Below are positions 1 to 7,238 of a stretch of 9,872 nucleotides of DNA, piece after piece; position 1 is the first letter of the stretch, and each line of letters begins with the position of its first letter. The stretch is from an uncultured Flavobacteriales bacterium (lineage in GTDB: Bacteria; Bacteroidota; Bacteroidia; Flavobacteriales; Crocinitomicaceae): the NCBI GenBank assembly GCA_946886545.1, contig CAMPIU010000069.1:1-9872 (forward strand), read 5' to 3'. A program made the position numbers and the translations under genes. Under the pieces are notes generated by a model, which did not search any database, was not told the DNA's origin, and worked only from the letters and a program-made list of their open reading frames with translations.

Positions 1-168
1 CGTAACTATATCTATGCTTTATTTATGCTTCAATCATGCTATATTCTTGCTTTAATCATGGTTCATTTATGAAATGTCTTCGGAGAAGGTGGTTTATGTC
101 CCTCGGCTTTTTCGTCTTGATCAAAGCAGATCAAGTAATGATCGCTTTGGACCGAGGTGAGACGAAGC

Positions 169-193
169 CTCAGTCTTCGTCCGCACTGCGGAC
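169..193 (+). repeat. GTCTTC plus hairpin module (copy A)
   Basis: CTCAGTCTTC (169-178) leads directly into a perfect hairpin GTCCGCA-C-TGCGGAC (179-193). The same ten-base lead CTCAGTCTTC occurs at 4753-4762, also followed by a hairpin but with a different stem sequence. A second inverted repeat, GACGAAG/CTTCGTC (161-181), overlaps it, so alternative folds are possible. Confidence 0.5.
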
Positions 194-318
194 TCTCATT
201 TATGCTTCATCCATGGGATTAAATTGGGATATTTATGGTGCATCCTTGCTTTACCAACTATACTCTTATTCGGTCTAACCGCGTCTTCCTAAATAACCAG
301 GTTTTCAATGCGGAACTT

Positions 319-346
319 TTGGGAATGAACTATTTATCGTAAATTG
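319..346 (+). promoter_or_regulatory. Possible Bacteroidota-type promoter of the subtilase gene
   Basis: TTG (319-321), an 18-base spacer and TAAATTG (340-346) resemble the Bacteroidota pattern TTG / TAnnTTTG, with an imperfect -7 box. It would place the transcript start roughly 15 bases before the ATG at 369. The match is partial and the region is AT-rich, so this is a weak call. Confidence 0.3.
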
Positions 347-368
347 CATCTGCTAAATTAAAAGACTT

Positions 369-3300
369 ATGAAAAAGCTACTCGCACTACTGGCCTTTAT
401 TCCATTCGGTTTATTTGCACAAACTGTACATGTAAATTACCAGGATGGTAAGATCTGGTTCAAACTTGACAACGAAGTAAGAATCCTTCAGCCACTTAAA
501 GAAAATCCATCCAAAATTCCTGTTCAATCCATTCCCGGTCTGGACCAGGTTGTTTCCAAATACGGATTCATCAATCTTTCCAAACCATTTGCCGCAGCGA
601 AAAATTCGGAAATTTTACAACGCACTTATTTATTGGAGTTTTCATCCGTGCAGGATATAGAAAAGTGTATCAGAGATTTGGAAAATTTGAAAGGTGTTGA
701 ATATGCAGAAAAAGTTCCGCTTGACCGCATGTGTTTAACTCCAAATGACCCCTCTTACAGTTCGCAATGGGGTTTGTCAAATATTAATGCTCCGGCTGCA
801 TGGAATTACTTTTCTACCGGAAGTAACGTCGTTGTTGCAATTGTAGATGATGCTGTTGAGAGAACTCATGCAGATCTTTCGCCTAATTTATGGGTGAATA
901 CCGGGGAAATTGCCGGGAACAACATTGACGATGACAACAACGGGTATATTGACGATATCAACGGATATGACGTTGCCAGCAATGACAATAATCCAAATCC
1001 GCCGAGCAGTTCTTTTGATCACGGAACTCACGTAGCAGGAATCGTATCTGCGCGCTCTAACAATGGTGTCGGAGTTGCCTCTATCGGTTTCAGCTGCAAA
1101 CTGATGTGTGTAAAATCTACATCCACAGTTGGTCAGGTTACCAATGGTTATGACGGAATTCTATATGCTGCAGTAAGTGGGGCAGACATAATCAATATGA
1201 GCTGGGGCGGACCGGGAACTTCCACCACTGCTCAAAATATTGTCAACTATGCCGCCGGTGAAGGCTGTATCCTGATTGCCGCCGCCGGAAATGACGATGT
1301 GAATACCCAATTTTATCCTGCTGCTTATAACAATGTTGTTTCAGTAGCTGCAACAACAAGCACAAATACCAAAGCCAGCTTTTCCAATTACGGGTCCTGG
1401 ATCGATGTTTCTGCTCCCGGAAATAATATCTACAGTACAACTGTTGGAAATTCGTACGGCAATAAATCCGGAACTTCTATGGCTTCGCCAATGGTAGCGG
1501 GTTTGGCAGGTTTGATGAAATCATTAAATCCTACCATGCCAAATGCCGATTTGATCAACTGTTTACTTACAACAGCTGTAAATATTGATGCTCAAAATCC
1601 GACTTTTATAGGAGAACTCGGAAGCGGACGAATTGATGCAGCAGCAGCCATGGCCTGTGTTGCAACTTCGTTGAATAATCCACCGGTTGCAGATTTCAGT
1701 GCCAACTTCACGGCAATCAGTGCAGGAGGTTCTGTTTTGTTTACCAATTTAAGTACATATAATCCTACTTCATGGAACTGGACCTTTACCGGTGGAACAC
1801 CCGCCTCATTTAGCGGTCAGAATCCTCCGTCCATTACCTACAATACGCCAGGAACTTATAATGTTTCTCTCACAGTAACAAATGCAAACGGTACGGACAC
1901 AGAAACAAAAACCGGATACATTGTGGTGAGTCCAGCCGCAGTCTGTGAACGAATTAATCTACCTACTCCTGCAGGTTGGACCGGATCCAATTACTACACG
2001 GGTGCTACCCTTGGTTCAGATGGATGGATCAACGGAATGAACGTATACCTTGACAAACAAAAAGCCATGTATTTCGATGCATCTGCTTCCCCTAATACTG
2101 TTTTGAACAATGTTTGGGTTGCATTTGGATTAGCATATTCTGCAACACCGAGTAAAATTGTTCCTATAACTATTTATGACGGGACCAGTGGAACTCCCGG
2201 AGCTGTGCTGGGAAGCACCAATCTTACAATGGGTCAGATTATGAATGATGTAAACGGTGGTTTTTACACAGAAGCGAGTTTCGTGAATAATCCGGTTACA
2301 TTACCGGCATCGAAGAAATTCTTCGTATCAGTAGGATTAACTAATTTACAATGGACTGCAGGTGTAAAAGATACCTTAAGCATTGTGAGTAATTCAGCAG
2401 GACAAACCACTCCTTCCGCAATTTGGGAACAGCAATCAGATAATTTATGGTACCAATACACCACTGCAGGTTCATGGAATCTAAGCGCTTCGTTGTATGT
2501 TCATCCATTCCTTACAAACACTCCTTCACAGGCAGTTATTACACCAAACACTCTAACAGTTTGTTCCGGAAATTCCGTTGATTTTAATGCTGCAGGAAGT
2601 ACATACCAGGATACCTTATTATGGTATTTCCCCGGTGGAACGCCAACCGTTGTTCCTTCTGCCCCAACAGCTTCCGTAACCTACGCAACACCGGGAACAT
2701 ACGATGCAATTCTTTATACAATCGGAGGTGGTTGTTCTTTGTTTGATTCAGCATTTGTTTCCATCACCGTCAATCCAATGCCTACAATCAGTGTTGCAGG
2801 TAATAATACGATTTGTAACGGTGCAAGCACGGCATTGACTGCTTCCGGAGCAGGTTCCATTACCTGGACTCCGGCTACAGGTCTGTCCGCAACAACCGGA
2901 AATAATGTTACGGCAAATCCAACTGTGACAACCACTTATGCAATTACCGGAACGAATGGATCTTGCAGCAACTCCACAACCATCACAATCAATGTGGATG
3001 ATCCAAGTATCGCTTCCATTGAATTTGTTGATAGTACTATTGCCTGTCCGACCTCCGTTTCTTTTGACGGAAGCAATTCCGCGGATGCTGACAGTTTTAG
3101 CTGGTCATTCCCCGGCGGAACTCCGGCTACATCAAACAGTTCTTCTCCTACCGTGACTTTCGGTACTGATGGCTTAGCAAGCGTTCAATTGATAACAGCC
3201 AATTCCTGTGGATCAGACACTACGGAGTTTCCAATTCAGATCACAACAATTTGCGGTTTGGGCTTAGAAGATATAAGTATTGAGTATTTCGTTACCTACA

Positions 3301-3521
3301 ATCCGGATCAAGAAATGATTCATATCGTAAGTAATCAGGGATTAACATACGGAACAAGCATTCAATTGTATAATGAAACGGGTCAGTTATTGGTTTCAAA
3401 CCAATTAATAGATCAAGTTGATTCTTATCAAATTCCGGTTTCTTCTTATGCTTCAGGAATGTATTTTATACACATTGCATCCGAAGTTCAGGAAACAACT
3501 TCAAAAGTGATCAAAAACTAA
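369..3521 (+). CDS. Secreted subtilisin-like (S8) serine protease with PKD/Ig-like modules and T9SS sorting domain
   Basis: This is a 1050-residue exported protease. Residues 1-18 form a signal peptide (MKKLLALLAF start, cleavage near FAQ). Residues 19-120 look like an inhibitory propeptide. The S8 catalytic domain spans about 125-432, with Asp160 (VAIVDD), His218 (DHGTHVAG), oxyanion Asn308 (AAAGN) and Ser370 (GTSMASP) all present. An acidic Asn/Asp-rich loop at 184-200 is typical of Bacteroidota S8 enzymes and may bind calcium. PKD-type modules lie at about 438-521, 716-802 and 880-959, each with a W-x-F-x-GGTP motif (471, 752, 912). An Ig-like unit lies at 804-876 and a beta-rich module I cannot name at 522-715. 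The last 80 residues fit a type A T9SS C-terminal sorting domain, so export across both membranes and surface attachment or release is expected. The substrate is unknown. A strong terminator follows. Confidence 0.93.
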   Translation: MKKLLALLAFIPFGLFAQTVHVNYQDGKIWFKLDNEVRILQPLKENPSKIPVQSIPGLDQVVSKYGFINLSKPFAAAKNSEILQRTYLLEFSSVQDIEKCIRDLENLKGVEYAEKVPLDRMCLTPNDPSYSSQWGLSNINAPAAWNYFSTGSNVVVAIVDDAVERTHADLSPNLWVNTGEIAGNNIDDDNNGYIDDINGYDVASNDNNPNPPSSSFDHGTHVAGIVSARSNNGVGVASIGFSCKLMCVKSTSTVGQVTNGYDGILYAAVSGADIINMSWGGPGTSTTAQNIVNYAAGEGCILIAAAGNDDVNTQFYPAAYNNVVSVAATTSTNTKASFSNYGSWIDVSAPGNNIYSTTVGNSYGNKSGTSMASPMVAGLAGLMKSLNPTMPNADLINCLLTTAVNIDAQNPTFIGELGSGRIDAAAAMACVATSLNNPPVADFSANFTAISAGGSVLFTNLSTYNPTSWNWTFTGGTPASFSGQNPPSITYNTPGTYNVSLTVTNANGTDTETKTGYIVVSPAAVCERINLPTPAGWTGSNYYTGATLGSDGWINGMNVYLDKQKAMYFDASASPNTVLNNVWVAFGLAYSATPSKIVPITIYDGTSGTPGAVLGSTNLTMGQIMNDVNGGFYTEASFVNNPVTLPASKKFFVSVGLTNLQWTAGVKDTLSIVSNSAGQTTPSAIWEQQSDNLWYQYTTAGSWNLSASLYVHPFLTNTPSQAVITPNTLTVCSGNSVDFNAAGSTYQDTLLWYFPGGTPTVVPSAPTASVTYATPGTYDAILYTIGGGCSLFDSAFVSITVNPMPTISVAGNNTICNGASTALTASGAGSITWTPATGLSATTGNNVTANPTVTTTYAITGTNGSCSNSTTITINVDDPSIASIEFVDSTIACPTSVSFDGSNSADADSFSWSFPGGTPATSNSSSPTVTFGTDGLASVQLITANSCGSDTTEFPIQITTICGLGLEDISIEYFVTYNPDQEMIHIVSNQGLTYGTSIQLYNETGQLLVSNQLIDQVDSYQIPVSSYASGMYFIHIASEVQETTSKVIKN

Positions 3522-3539
3522 TGTACAAGATCTTATTAA

Positions 3540-3566
3540 AAGCCCCGATAATAAATGTCGGGGCTT
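3540..3566 (+). terminator. Intrinsic terminator after the subtilase gene
   Basis: A perfect stem AAGCCCCGA / TCGGGGCTT (3540-3548 and 3558-3566) closes a nine-base loop 18 bases after the stop codon. It is followed by a moderately T-rich tail (CTATTTT). It separates transcription of the protease from the OmpA gene. Confidence 0.8.
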
Positions 3567-3574
3567 CTATTTTA

Positions 3575-3625
3575 GTGCTTCCGTTTAAACAGATTGTAAG
3601 TCAGTCTTCAAAAGTAAAGTTTCTT
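3575..3625 (+). repeat. Degenerate stem-loop module (copy B)
   Basis: CTTCCGTTT (3578-3586) followed by CAGTCTTCAAAAG (3602-3614) matches parts of the better-preserved modules at 3674, 3733 and 7239. The hairpin after GTCTTC is eroded here: the stem sequence is lost although the A-rich start and the TTTCTTC end remain. Confidence 0.4.
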
Positions 3626-3634
3626 CTAAATCAT

Positions 3635-3717
3635 TTTCGCACTAACGTTTACCTTCGGTGCATACTTCGTAAGTGTCGTAATTTAGTCTTCAAAAGCTAC
3701 GCTTTTTCCTAAATTAC
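3635..3717 (+). repeat. Stem-loop module (copy C) with nested inverted repeats
   Basis: The module starts with TTTCGCACTAACGTTT (3635-3650). Its 3' half is a nested fold. An outer stem GTAATTTAG (3678-3686) pairs perfectly with CTAAATTAC (3709-3717), and an inner stem AAAAGC-TAC-GCTTTT lies at 3692-3706. The conserved GTCTTC (3686-3691) lies between the two left arms and shares its first base with the outer arm. A 35-base stretch (3674-3708) is repeated exactly at 3733-3767. Confidence 0.7.
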
Positions 3718-3774
3718 TTTCGCACTGACGTTTGTCGTAATTTAGTCTTCAAAAGCTACGCTTTTTCTTGTTAC
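3718..3774 (+). repeat. Stem-loop module (copy D), exact 35-base direct repeat of copy C
   Basis: Bases 3733-3767 repeat 3674-3708 without mismatch at an offset of 59 bases. The upstream TTTCGCACTGACGTTT (3718-3733) matches copy C at 15 of 16 positions. The inner hairpin AAAAGC-TAC-GCTTTT is intact, but the right outer arm is only partly kept (CTTGTTAC instead of CTAAATTAC). This copy ends about 40 bases before the OmpA start codon, so it may affect that gene's expression. Confidence 0.7.
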
Positions 3775-3812
3775 TTTTTTCAGATCACGACATTGAGTAT
3801 AAAAACAATGTT

Positions 3813-4484
3813 ATGAAAATCCTATACTCAATCTGTTTCGCAGTATTTTCTTTTGCACTTCATGCGCAGGTTTCAAAAGCACCGGTTAAAGTAATTGTAA
3901 AAGGTTTTGACGGGAAACCTTACGTAAATGACAAAGTGCTTTTCACAGGTCAAAAGTCCAAACAAACACTTTCAGGCGTAACCGATAAATCCGGTCAATT
4001 TGTCATTCAGCTTCCCAACGGAGATATTTACGACATCCGAATTCAAAGTATCGGTGATGAAATTGAATACAATACCCTGGAAATTCCGGCAGTTAAGCCC
4101 GGTGAATTTTTTGAAGAGGCTGAATTGTTAATCGAATACGATCCCGGAACTACCTTCTCCTTCACCAATTTACAATTTGAACCCGCAAAAGCGGATCTGA
4201 AGTCAGCAAGTTACGTGCATCTCAAAAACCTGGTAGAAGTCATGAAACGCAAAAAGGATTTTAAGATCCAGATCGCAGGGCACACAGACAGCGACGGAGA
4301 CGAAAATGCAAACCAGTTATTATCACTGAAAAGAGCGGAATCTGTAAAGAATTACCTCATCAGCCAGGGAATTGAAGCAAATCGCATCGTTGCAAAAGGT
4401 TTTGGAGAAAGTCAACCGGTTGCCAATAATGCAACAGCACAGGGCAAGGCACAAAACAGGAGAACGGAGATAAGTGTTTTATAA
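3813..4484 (+). CDS. OmpA-family peptidoglycan-binding envelope protein
   Basis: A 223-residue protein. I choose the ATG at 3813 because it gives a clean signal peptide (MKILYSICFAVFSFALHAQ); the frame extends upstream to a TTG at 3768, but that adds 15 charged residues and runs into the repeat. Residues about 22-100 resemble a carboxypeptidase-regulatory or Cna-B-like beta sandwich. Residues about 112-223 form the OmpA C-terminal domain, with HTDSDG (157-162), LSLKRAESV (170-178), GFGES (196-200) and NRRTEI (215-220). Asp159 and Arg174 occupy the positions of the diaminopimelate-binding Asp271 and Arg286 of E. coli OmpA. There is no beta-barrel and no lipobox cysteine, so it is expected to be periplasmic, tethering the envelope through peptidoglycan. 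It stands alone between two long gaps. Confidence 0.88.
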   Translation: MKILYSICFAVFSFALHAQVSKAPVKVIVKGFDGKPYVNDKVLFTGQKSKQTLSGVTDKSGQFVIQLPNGDIYDIRIQSIGDEIEYNTLEIPAVKPGEFFEEAELLIEYDPGTTFSFTNLQFEPAKADLKSASYVHLKNLVEVMKRKKDFKIQIAGHTDSDGDENANQLLSLKRAESVKNYLISQGIEANRIVAKGFGESQPVANNATAQGKAQNRRTEISVL

Positions 4485-4540
4485 TCACTGTTGTCCGGTT
4501 AAATTTAAACACCTTCCAATAATCCACGAAAAGGCGGAGT

Positions 4541-4555
4541 CAGGAGCTGATCCTG
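4541..4555 (+). repeat. Small hairpin downstream of the OmpA gene
   Basis: CAGGA-GCTGA-TCCTG forms a five-base-pair hairpin followed by CAATTTT. It could be a weak terminator for the OmpA gene, whose stop codon is 57 bases upstream, but the stem is short. Confidence 0.3.
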
Positions 4556-4561
4556 CAATTT

Positions 4562-4594
4562 TCCACCTTTTTGTCATCGCCACAAAAAGGTGGA
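4562..4594 (+). repeat. Long perfect hairpin, 13-bp stem
   Basis: TCCACCTTTTTGT (4562-4574) pairs exactly with ACAAAAAGGTGGA (4582-4594) around a seven-base loop. It is nearly symmetrical at the DNA level and could form a cruciform or an RNA stem. A run AGCCAAAAAGG follows (4595-4605), partly repeating the right arm. It could act as a terminator on either strand. Confidence 0.75.
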
Positions 4595-4642
4595 GCCAAA
4601 AAGGTCTAGGCGTGGGCAAACCAATCGACCTGTTAGCAGGTT

Positions 4643-4702
4643 ATGACAGAATTTCTCATAAACTCAGCTGCGCCTCAAACAGTATGAGAAATTTACTGTC
4701 AT
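4643..4702 (+). repeat. 18-bp stem-loop with two-base bulge
   Basis: ATGACAG plus AATTTCTCATA (4643-4660) pairs with TATGAGAAATT plus CTGTCAT (4683-4693 and 4696-4702), with only TA (4694-4695) bulged. The 22-base loop (4661-4682) contains AGCTGCGCCT, which resembles the AGCTACGCTT hairpin tip of the modules at 3692 and 3751. A smaller hairpin, ACCTG-TTAG-CAGGT, precedes it (4628-4641). Such a long stem is unlikely by chance. Confidence 0.75.
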
Positions 4703-4731
4703 TTACTGCACAGGTACCCATCCATCGCATC

Positions 4732-4777
4732 ATGCTTGTTACCCAAGCATTGCTCAGTCTTCAACAGCTATTGCTGT
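4732..4777 (+). repeat. Double hairpin with CTCAGTCTTC (copy E)
   Basis: ATGCTTG-TTACC-CAAGCAT (4732-4750) is followed within three bases by CTCAGTCTTC (4753-4762) and then ACAGC-TATT-GCTGT (4764-4777). The second part has the same order as the modules at 169, 3686 and 3745, GTCTTC then hairpin then a CT-rich end, but with a different stem sequence. Confidence 0.6.
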
Positions 4778-5140
4778 CTCTTGTTTACCGAATAGCCGTT
4801 TTCAGTTCTGGGTAAGTTGAAAGATTTATAGGACAAAATAAAAATCTCTTGATTTCAGTCGATTAGTTATAACTTCTATCAATTTCAAAAAGTACCCCTC
4901 CTGCTATTTGGAACGGGTTCAAAACCCTATGAAAGAAGAAAAGGGAAGAAGAACGAATTTTTTTATCACACAACAATGTTTTATAATTACGAATTACTTA
5001 ATTCAAAAATTTTGATTTATAACGATTCTAAGTATTGTACGAATAACTTTATTGAGCAGATTTCGGTCTTTCACAAGAACTAAATTTGACACAAGAGTAT
5101 CTGAAACAAGCTTGTTACTCAATACCGTATTCTTGATATT

Positions 5141-5170
5141 TTGGTTCTTTTGAAAAAGTTGTATCTTTTG
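5141..5170 (+). promoter_or_regulatory. Possible promoter of the DUF3108 gene
   Basis: TTG (5141-5143), an 18-base spacer and TATCTTTTG (5162-5170) come close to the Bacteroidota TTG / TAnnTTTG consensus, with one extra T in the -7 box. It would give a leader of about 85 bases before the ATG at 5261. No Shine-Dalgarno motif is visible there. Confidence 0.35.
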
Positions 5171-5260
5171 ACTTGTAATCCGTTATTCTCATTAAAACCG
5201 GAAAACTTGATTTTTGGCATTTGGTTTGTAACCAGCTTATTCAATAATAGAATTTAAGTC

Positions 5261-6046
5261 ATGAAAACAAATTTGATCATTTCTTCAGTAGTCGTTTTAG
5301 TAGTTGGACTAACCAGTATGCAGGAGGTTGCATTACCTAAGGTTTCAAACAATTCATTTCAGACCGGAGAAAAGTTGCGTTACCGCATTACCTACGGTTT
5401 TGTAGATGCCGGTGAAGCTGTTCTCGAAGTAAAAGAGACCACAAAAAAAGGAAGCGGAAACAGGGAATTATACCACATTAAAGGAACCGGCAGAACACTT
5501 GGCGGATTTAATGCAGTTTACAAAGTGAATGACGTGTACGAAAGCTACATTGACAAGAAAGGAATTTTCCCGTGGCAATTCGTTCGAAGAGTGGAAGAAG
5601 GCGGTTACAAGCTTTCCCAGGATTATGCTTTCAAACAAGACAAACAGAAAGTGCATAACGGCGAAAAAGATTTCACCACTCCTGCAGGAATTCAGGACAT
5701 GATCTCTTCTTTCTACTATGCCAGAACCTTAAATTTTAAATCTGCCAAGGTGGGAGATACTTTCGAATTCAAATGTTTTATGGATGACGAGATCTGGCCA
5801 TTGAAAGTAAAATACCTTGGTGATGAGAAAATTTCCATTCGAAAAGGAAAGTTTAACTGTATGAAATTTGCGCCTGTAGTTCAAACCGGTCGTGTATTTA
5901 AAAAACAAGATGACCTCAGTTTTTGGGTCACAAAAGATGAAAACCGAATTCCAATTTTAGTGAAAGCAAAAATTCCTGTCGGATCAATCAAACTGCATTT
6001 GGTAGAATGGTCCGGTTTGAAACACGATTTGGTAAAAGCAAAGTAA
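5261..6046 (+). CDS. Exported DUF3108 family protein
   Basis: A 261-residue protein of unknown biochemical role, which I assign to the DUF3108 family from its overall pattern. Residues 1-20 form a hydrophobic export signal (MKTNLIISSVVVLVVGLTSM). The mature part opens with the family hallmark GEKLRYRITYGFVDAGEA (36-53). The DUF3108-like signature IQDMISSFYYAR follows at 144-155, and the C-terminus has FWVTKDENRIPILVKAKIPV (221-240) then a beta strand SIKLHLVEW. The alternating beta-strand character suggests a periplasmic beta-rich fold, perhaps a lipocalin- or barrel-like shape (inference). Its length is typical for the family in Bacteroidota. The gene stands alone: a hairpin follows its stop codon and the next gene has its own promoter candidate. 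The start is the only ATG giving a full signal peptide. Confidence 0.85.
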   Translation: MKTNLIISSVVVLVVGLTSMQEVALPKVSNNSFQTGEKLRYRITYGFVDAGEAVLEVKETTKKGSGNRELYHIKGTGRTLGGFNAVYKVNDVYESYIDKKGIFPWQFVRRVEEGGYKLSQDYAFKQDKQKVHNGEKDFTTPAGIQDMISSFYYARTLNFKSAKVGDTFEFKCFMDDEIWPLKVKYLGDEKISIRKGKFNCMKFAPVVQTGRVFKKQDDLSFWVTKDENRIPILVKAKIPVGSIKLHLVEWSGLKHDLVKAK

Positions 6047-6053
6047 GAACATA

Positions 6054-6083
6054 CCGCGACGGATGATAAAAAAGCTGTCGCGG
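6054..6083 (+). terminator. Possible terminator after the DUF3108 gene
   Basis: CCGCGAC (6054-6060) pairs perfectly with GTCGCGG (6077-6083) around a 16-base A-rich loop, eight bases after the stop codon. The GC-rich stem and position fit a terminator, but no T run follows, so it may only protect the 3' end of the message. Confidence 0.5.
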
Positions 6084-6203
6084 GGAATTAAATACTGTTG
6101 CAACCAAAGCACCGTGCTAAACTTTTAGTCAACAAAATGCCGGAAAGAATGAAAGTGTTCAAATATTAACGTTTTTGTTCATGATTAATACATTGCTTTG
6201 GCA

Positions 6204-6211
6204 TATCTTTG
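6204..6211 (+). promoter_or_regulatory. TAnnTTTG promoter box of the tryptophan dioxygenase gene
   Basis: TATCTTTG at 6204-6211 is an exact match to the Bacteroidota -7 box. It lies 22 bases before the ATG at 6234. The nearest upstream TTG (6175-6177) is 26 bases away, longer than usual, so the -33 element is uncertain. Confidence 0.5.
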
Positions 6212-6233
6212 TTAGCTAAAATCTGAAAACAAC

Positions 6234-7184
6234 ATGGAATTAACTCCTGAAATCTTAGAAAGAATTACTCTTCTTAAAGCGAAGTATGATGCGCAAGGTC
6301 AGGATTTAGTGGCATACCTGGATAGTTTGTTGTATTCCCGAATGCCAAACTATTGGGATTACGTTCAAGTAGATACCTTGTTGTCACTGCAAAAAACATA
6401 TACCGATTTCCCTGATGAAATGGTGTTTTTGATGTACCACCAGGTAACTGAGTTGTACTTCAAATTATGTTTACATGAATTTCAGCAAATTTCAGATCGT
6501 AAGAATTTAGATGCTCCTTTTTTCGTGGAACATGTTCAGCGCATCAATCGTTATTTTGAAGCTTTGACGAAGAGTTTCGAGATCATGGTAGACGGAATGC
6601 AACGCGAACAGTTCCTGAAATTCAGATTGGCGCTTGCACCTGCTTCAGGTTTCCAATCTGCGCAGTACCGCAAAATTGAAATTCATTCTACCGATTTCCT
6701 TCAGTTGGTTCACAAAGACCACCGTGAAAAATACACTGGTAAAGAACCGATTTCCGAGCTTTTTGAGAACATTTACTGGAAAGAAGGTGCAACGGATATG
6801 CAAACCGGTAAAAAGACACTGACCTTGACTCAATTCGAGGACCGTTACCGGGAGGAATTTATCCAAATGGGTGAAAGTCTTCGCAATGATAATTTATGGC
6901 AATGTTATTTGCGTCTCCCTGCTGAAGACCGGGAATTGCCTGAAGTTATCCATGTTTTGAAACAGAATGATGTCAATGTAAATGTCAACTGGCCTTTGGT
7001 TCACTACAAATCTGCCGTGCGCTATTTGCAGAAAGATAAAGGTGATATTGCTGCAACCGGTGGCACAAACTGGCAGAAGTACCTTCCTCCGCGTTTCCAA
7101 AAACGCATCTTTTATCCTCAATTGTGGTCTGATATGGAGATCGCCGAATGGGGGAAATCTTGGGTGGAAGCGGTATTAAACTAA
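6234..7184 (+). CDS. kynA: Tryptophan 2,3-dioxygenase family protein
   Basis: This 316-residue heme enzyme is predicted to open the indole ring of L-tryptophan with O2 to give N-formylkynurenine, the first step of the kynurenine pathway, in the cytoplasm. The family signatures are clear. VDTLLSLQ is at 46-53. EMVFLMYHQVTELYFKLCLHE (62-82) carries His69, the counterpart of the active-site His55 of the Xanthomonas enzyme. RLALAPASGFQSAQYRKIEI (131-150) carries the substrate-binding arginine. His257 in WPLVHYKSAVRYL is the likely axial heme ligand, followed by ATGGTNWQKYL (274-284). The gap between His257 and the TGGT motif is about four residues longer than in the Xanthomonas protein as I recall it. 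No other kynurenine-pathway gene is in the window and the gene appears monocistronic. The symbol is by function; bacterial genomes also use tdo2. Confidence 0.92.
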   Translation: MELTPEILERITLLKAKYDAQGQDLVAYLDSLLYSRMPNYWDYVQVDTLLSLQKTYTDFPDEMVFLMYHQVTELYFKLCLHEFQQISDRKNLDAPFFVEHVQRINRYFEALTKSFEIMVDGMQREQFLKFRLALAPASGFQSAQYRKIEIHSTDFLQLVHKDHREKYTGKEPISELFENIYWKEGATDMQTGKKTLTLTQFEDRYREEFIQMGESLRNDNLWQCYLRLPAEDRELPEVIHVLKQNDVNVNVNWPLVHYKSAVRYLQKDKGDIAATGGTNWQKYLPPRFQKRIFYPQLWSDMEIAEWGKSWVEAVLN

Positions 7185-7238
7185 CAAGTAGTTTTTACAG
7201 AGCTCATATACTTTCTTTCTCTTACTTTACCTTACAGC

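Larger units (their letters stand above)
1..368. other. Non-coding region with short hairpins upstream of the subtilase gene
   Basis: I see no convincing gene in these 368 bases. An open frame of about 80 codons (36-278) has no recognisable protein character and runs through several inverted repeats. The hairpins are CTTC/GAAG (78-88), CTTGATC/GATCAAG (116-135), GACGAAG/CTTCGTC (161-181) and GTCCGCA/TGCGGAC (179-193). A pair CCTCGG (101-106) and CCGAGG (152-157) encloses the second one. The motif GTCTTC occurs at 76, 173 and 283. A near-repeat beginning ATTTATGCTTCA occurs at 21-38 and 197-214, with 16 of 18 positions matching by eye. The block looks like degenerate copies of the dispersed stem-loop family described in other gaps of this window. 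Confidence 0.6.
4485..5260. other. 776-base non-coding gap: hairpin cluster, then AT-rich sequence
   Basis: The left part (4541-4777) is a row of closely spaced inverted repeats, listed separately. An open frame of 113 codons crosses it (4474-4815), but its product has no protein-like character and its bases are committed to hairpins. The right part (4816-5260) is AT-rich. It holds only small palindromes such as GGGTT-CAA-AACCC (4915-4927), GAATTA-CT-TAATTC and AACAAGCTTGTT (5105-5116), plus a possible promoter for the next gene. I see no gene in it. Confidence 0.65.

Noticed and set aside
36..278. 80-codon open frame near the window start
   Set aside because: It crosses several hairpins and repeats and the product looks random.
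1243..1440. Minus-strand open frames inside the subtilase and other genes
   Set aside because: They are shadows of strong + strand genes; their products are low in complexity or cysteine/histidine-rich with no recognised similarity.
3521..3712. 63-codon open frame after the subtilase
   Set aside because: It runs through the terminator at 3540-3566 and the repeat modules; no protein character.
3674..3767. CRISPR-like repeat-spacer pattern
   Set aside because: Only two exact repeats with a 24-base interval, the interval itself belongs to the repeat module, and no cas gene is present.
3768..3812. Upstream TTG start for the OmpA protein
   Set aside because: It would place 15 residues including charges before a good signal peptide and begins inside a repeat; ATG 3813 is better.
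4474..4815. 113-codon open frame after the OmpA gene
   Set aside because: It overlaps the OmpA stop, runs through at least five strong inverted repeats, and its product shows no domain, signal or normal codon pattern.
4911..4931. GGGTTCAAAACCC looks like a tRNA T-arm
   Set aside because: The five-base T stem fails at the outer two pairs, and no acceptor, D-arm or anticodon arm can be placed around it; it is a simple palindrome.
4929..5000. Very short open frame starting ATGAAAGAAG
   Set aside because: About 23 codons in AT-rich sequence, no promoter box or conserved feature to support translation.
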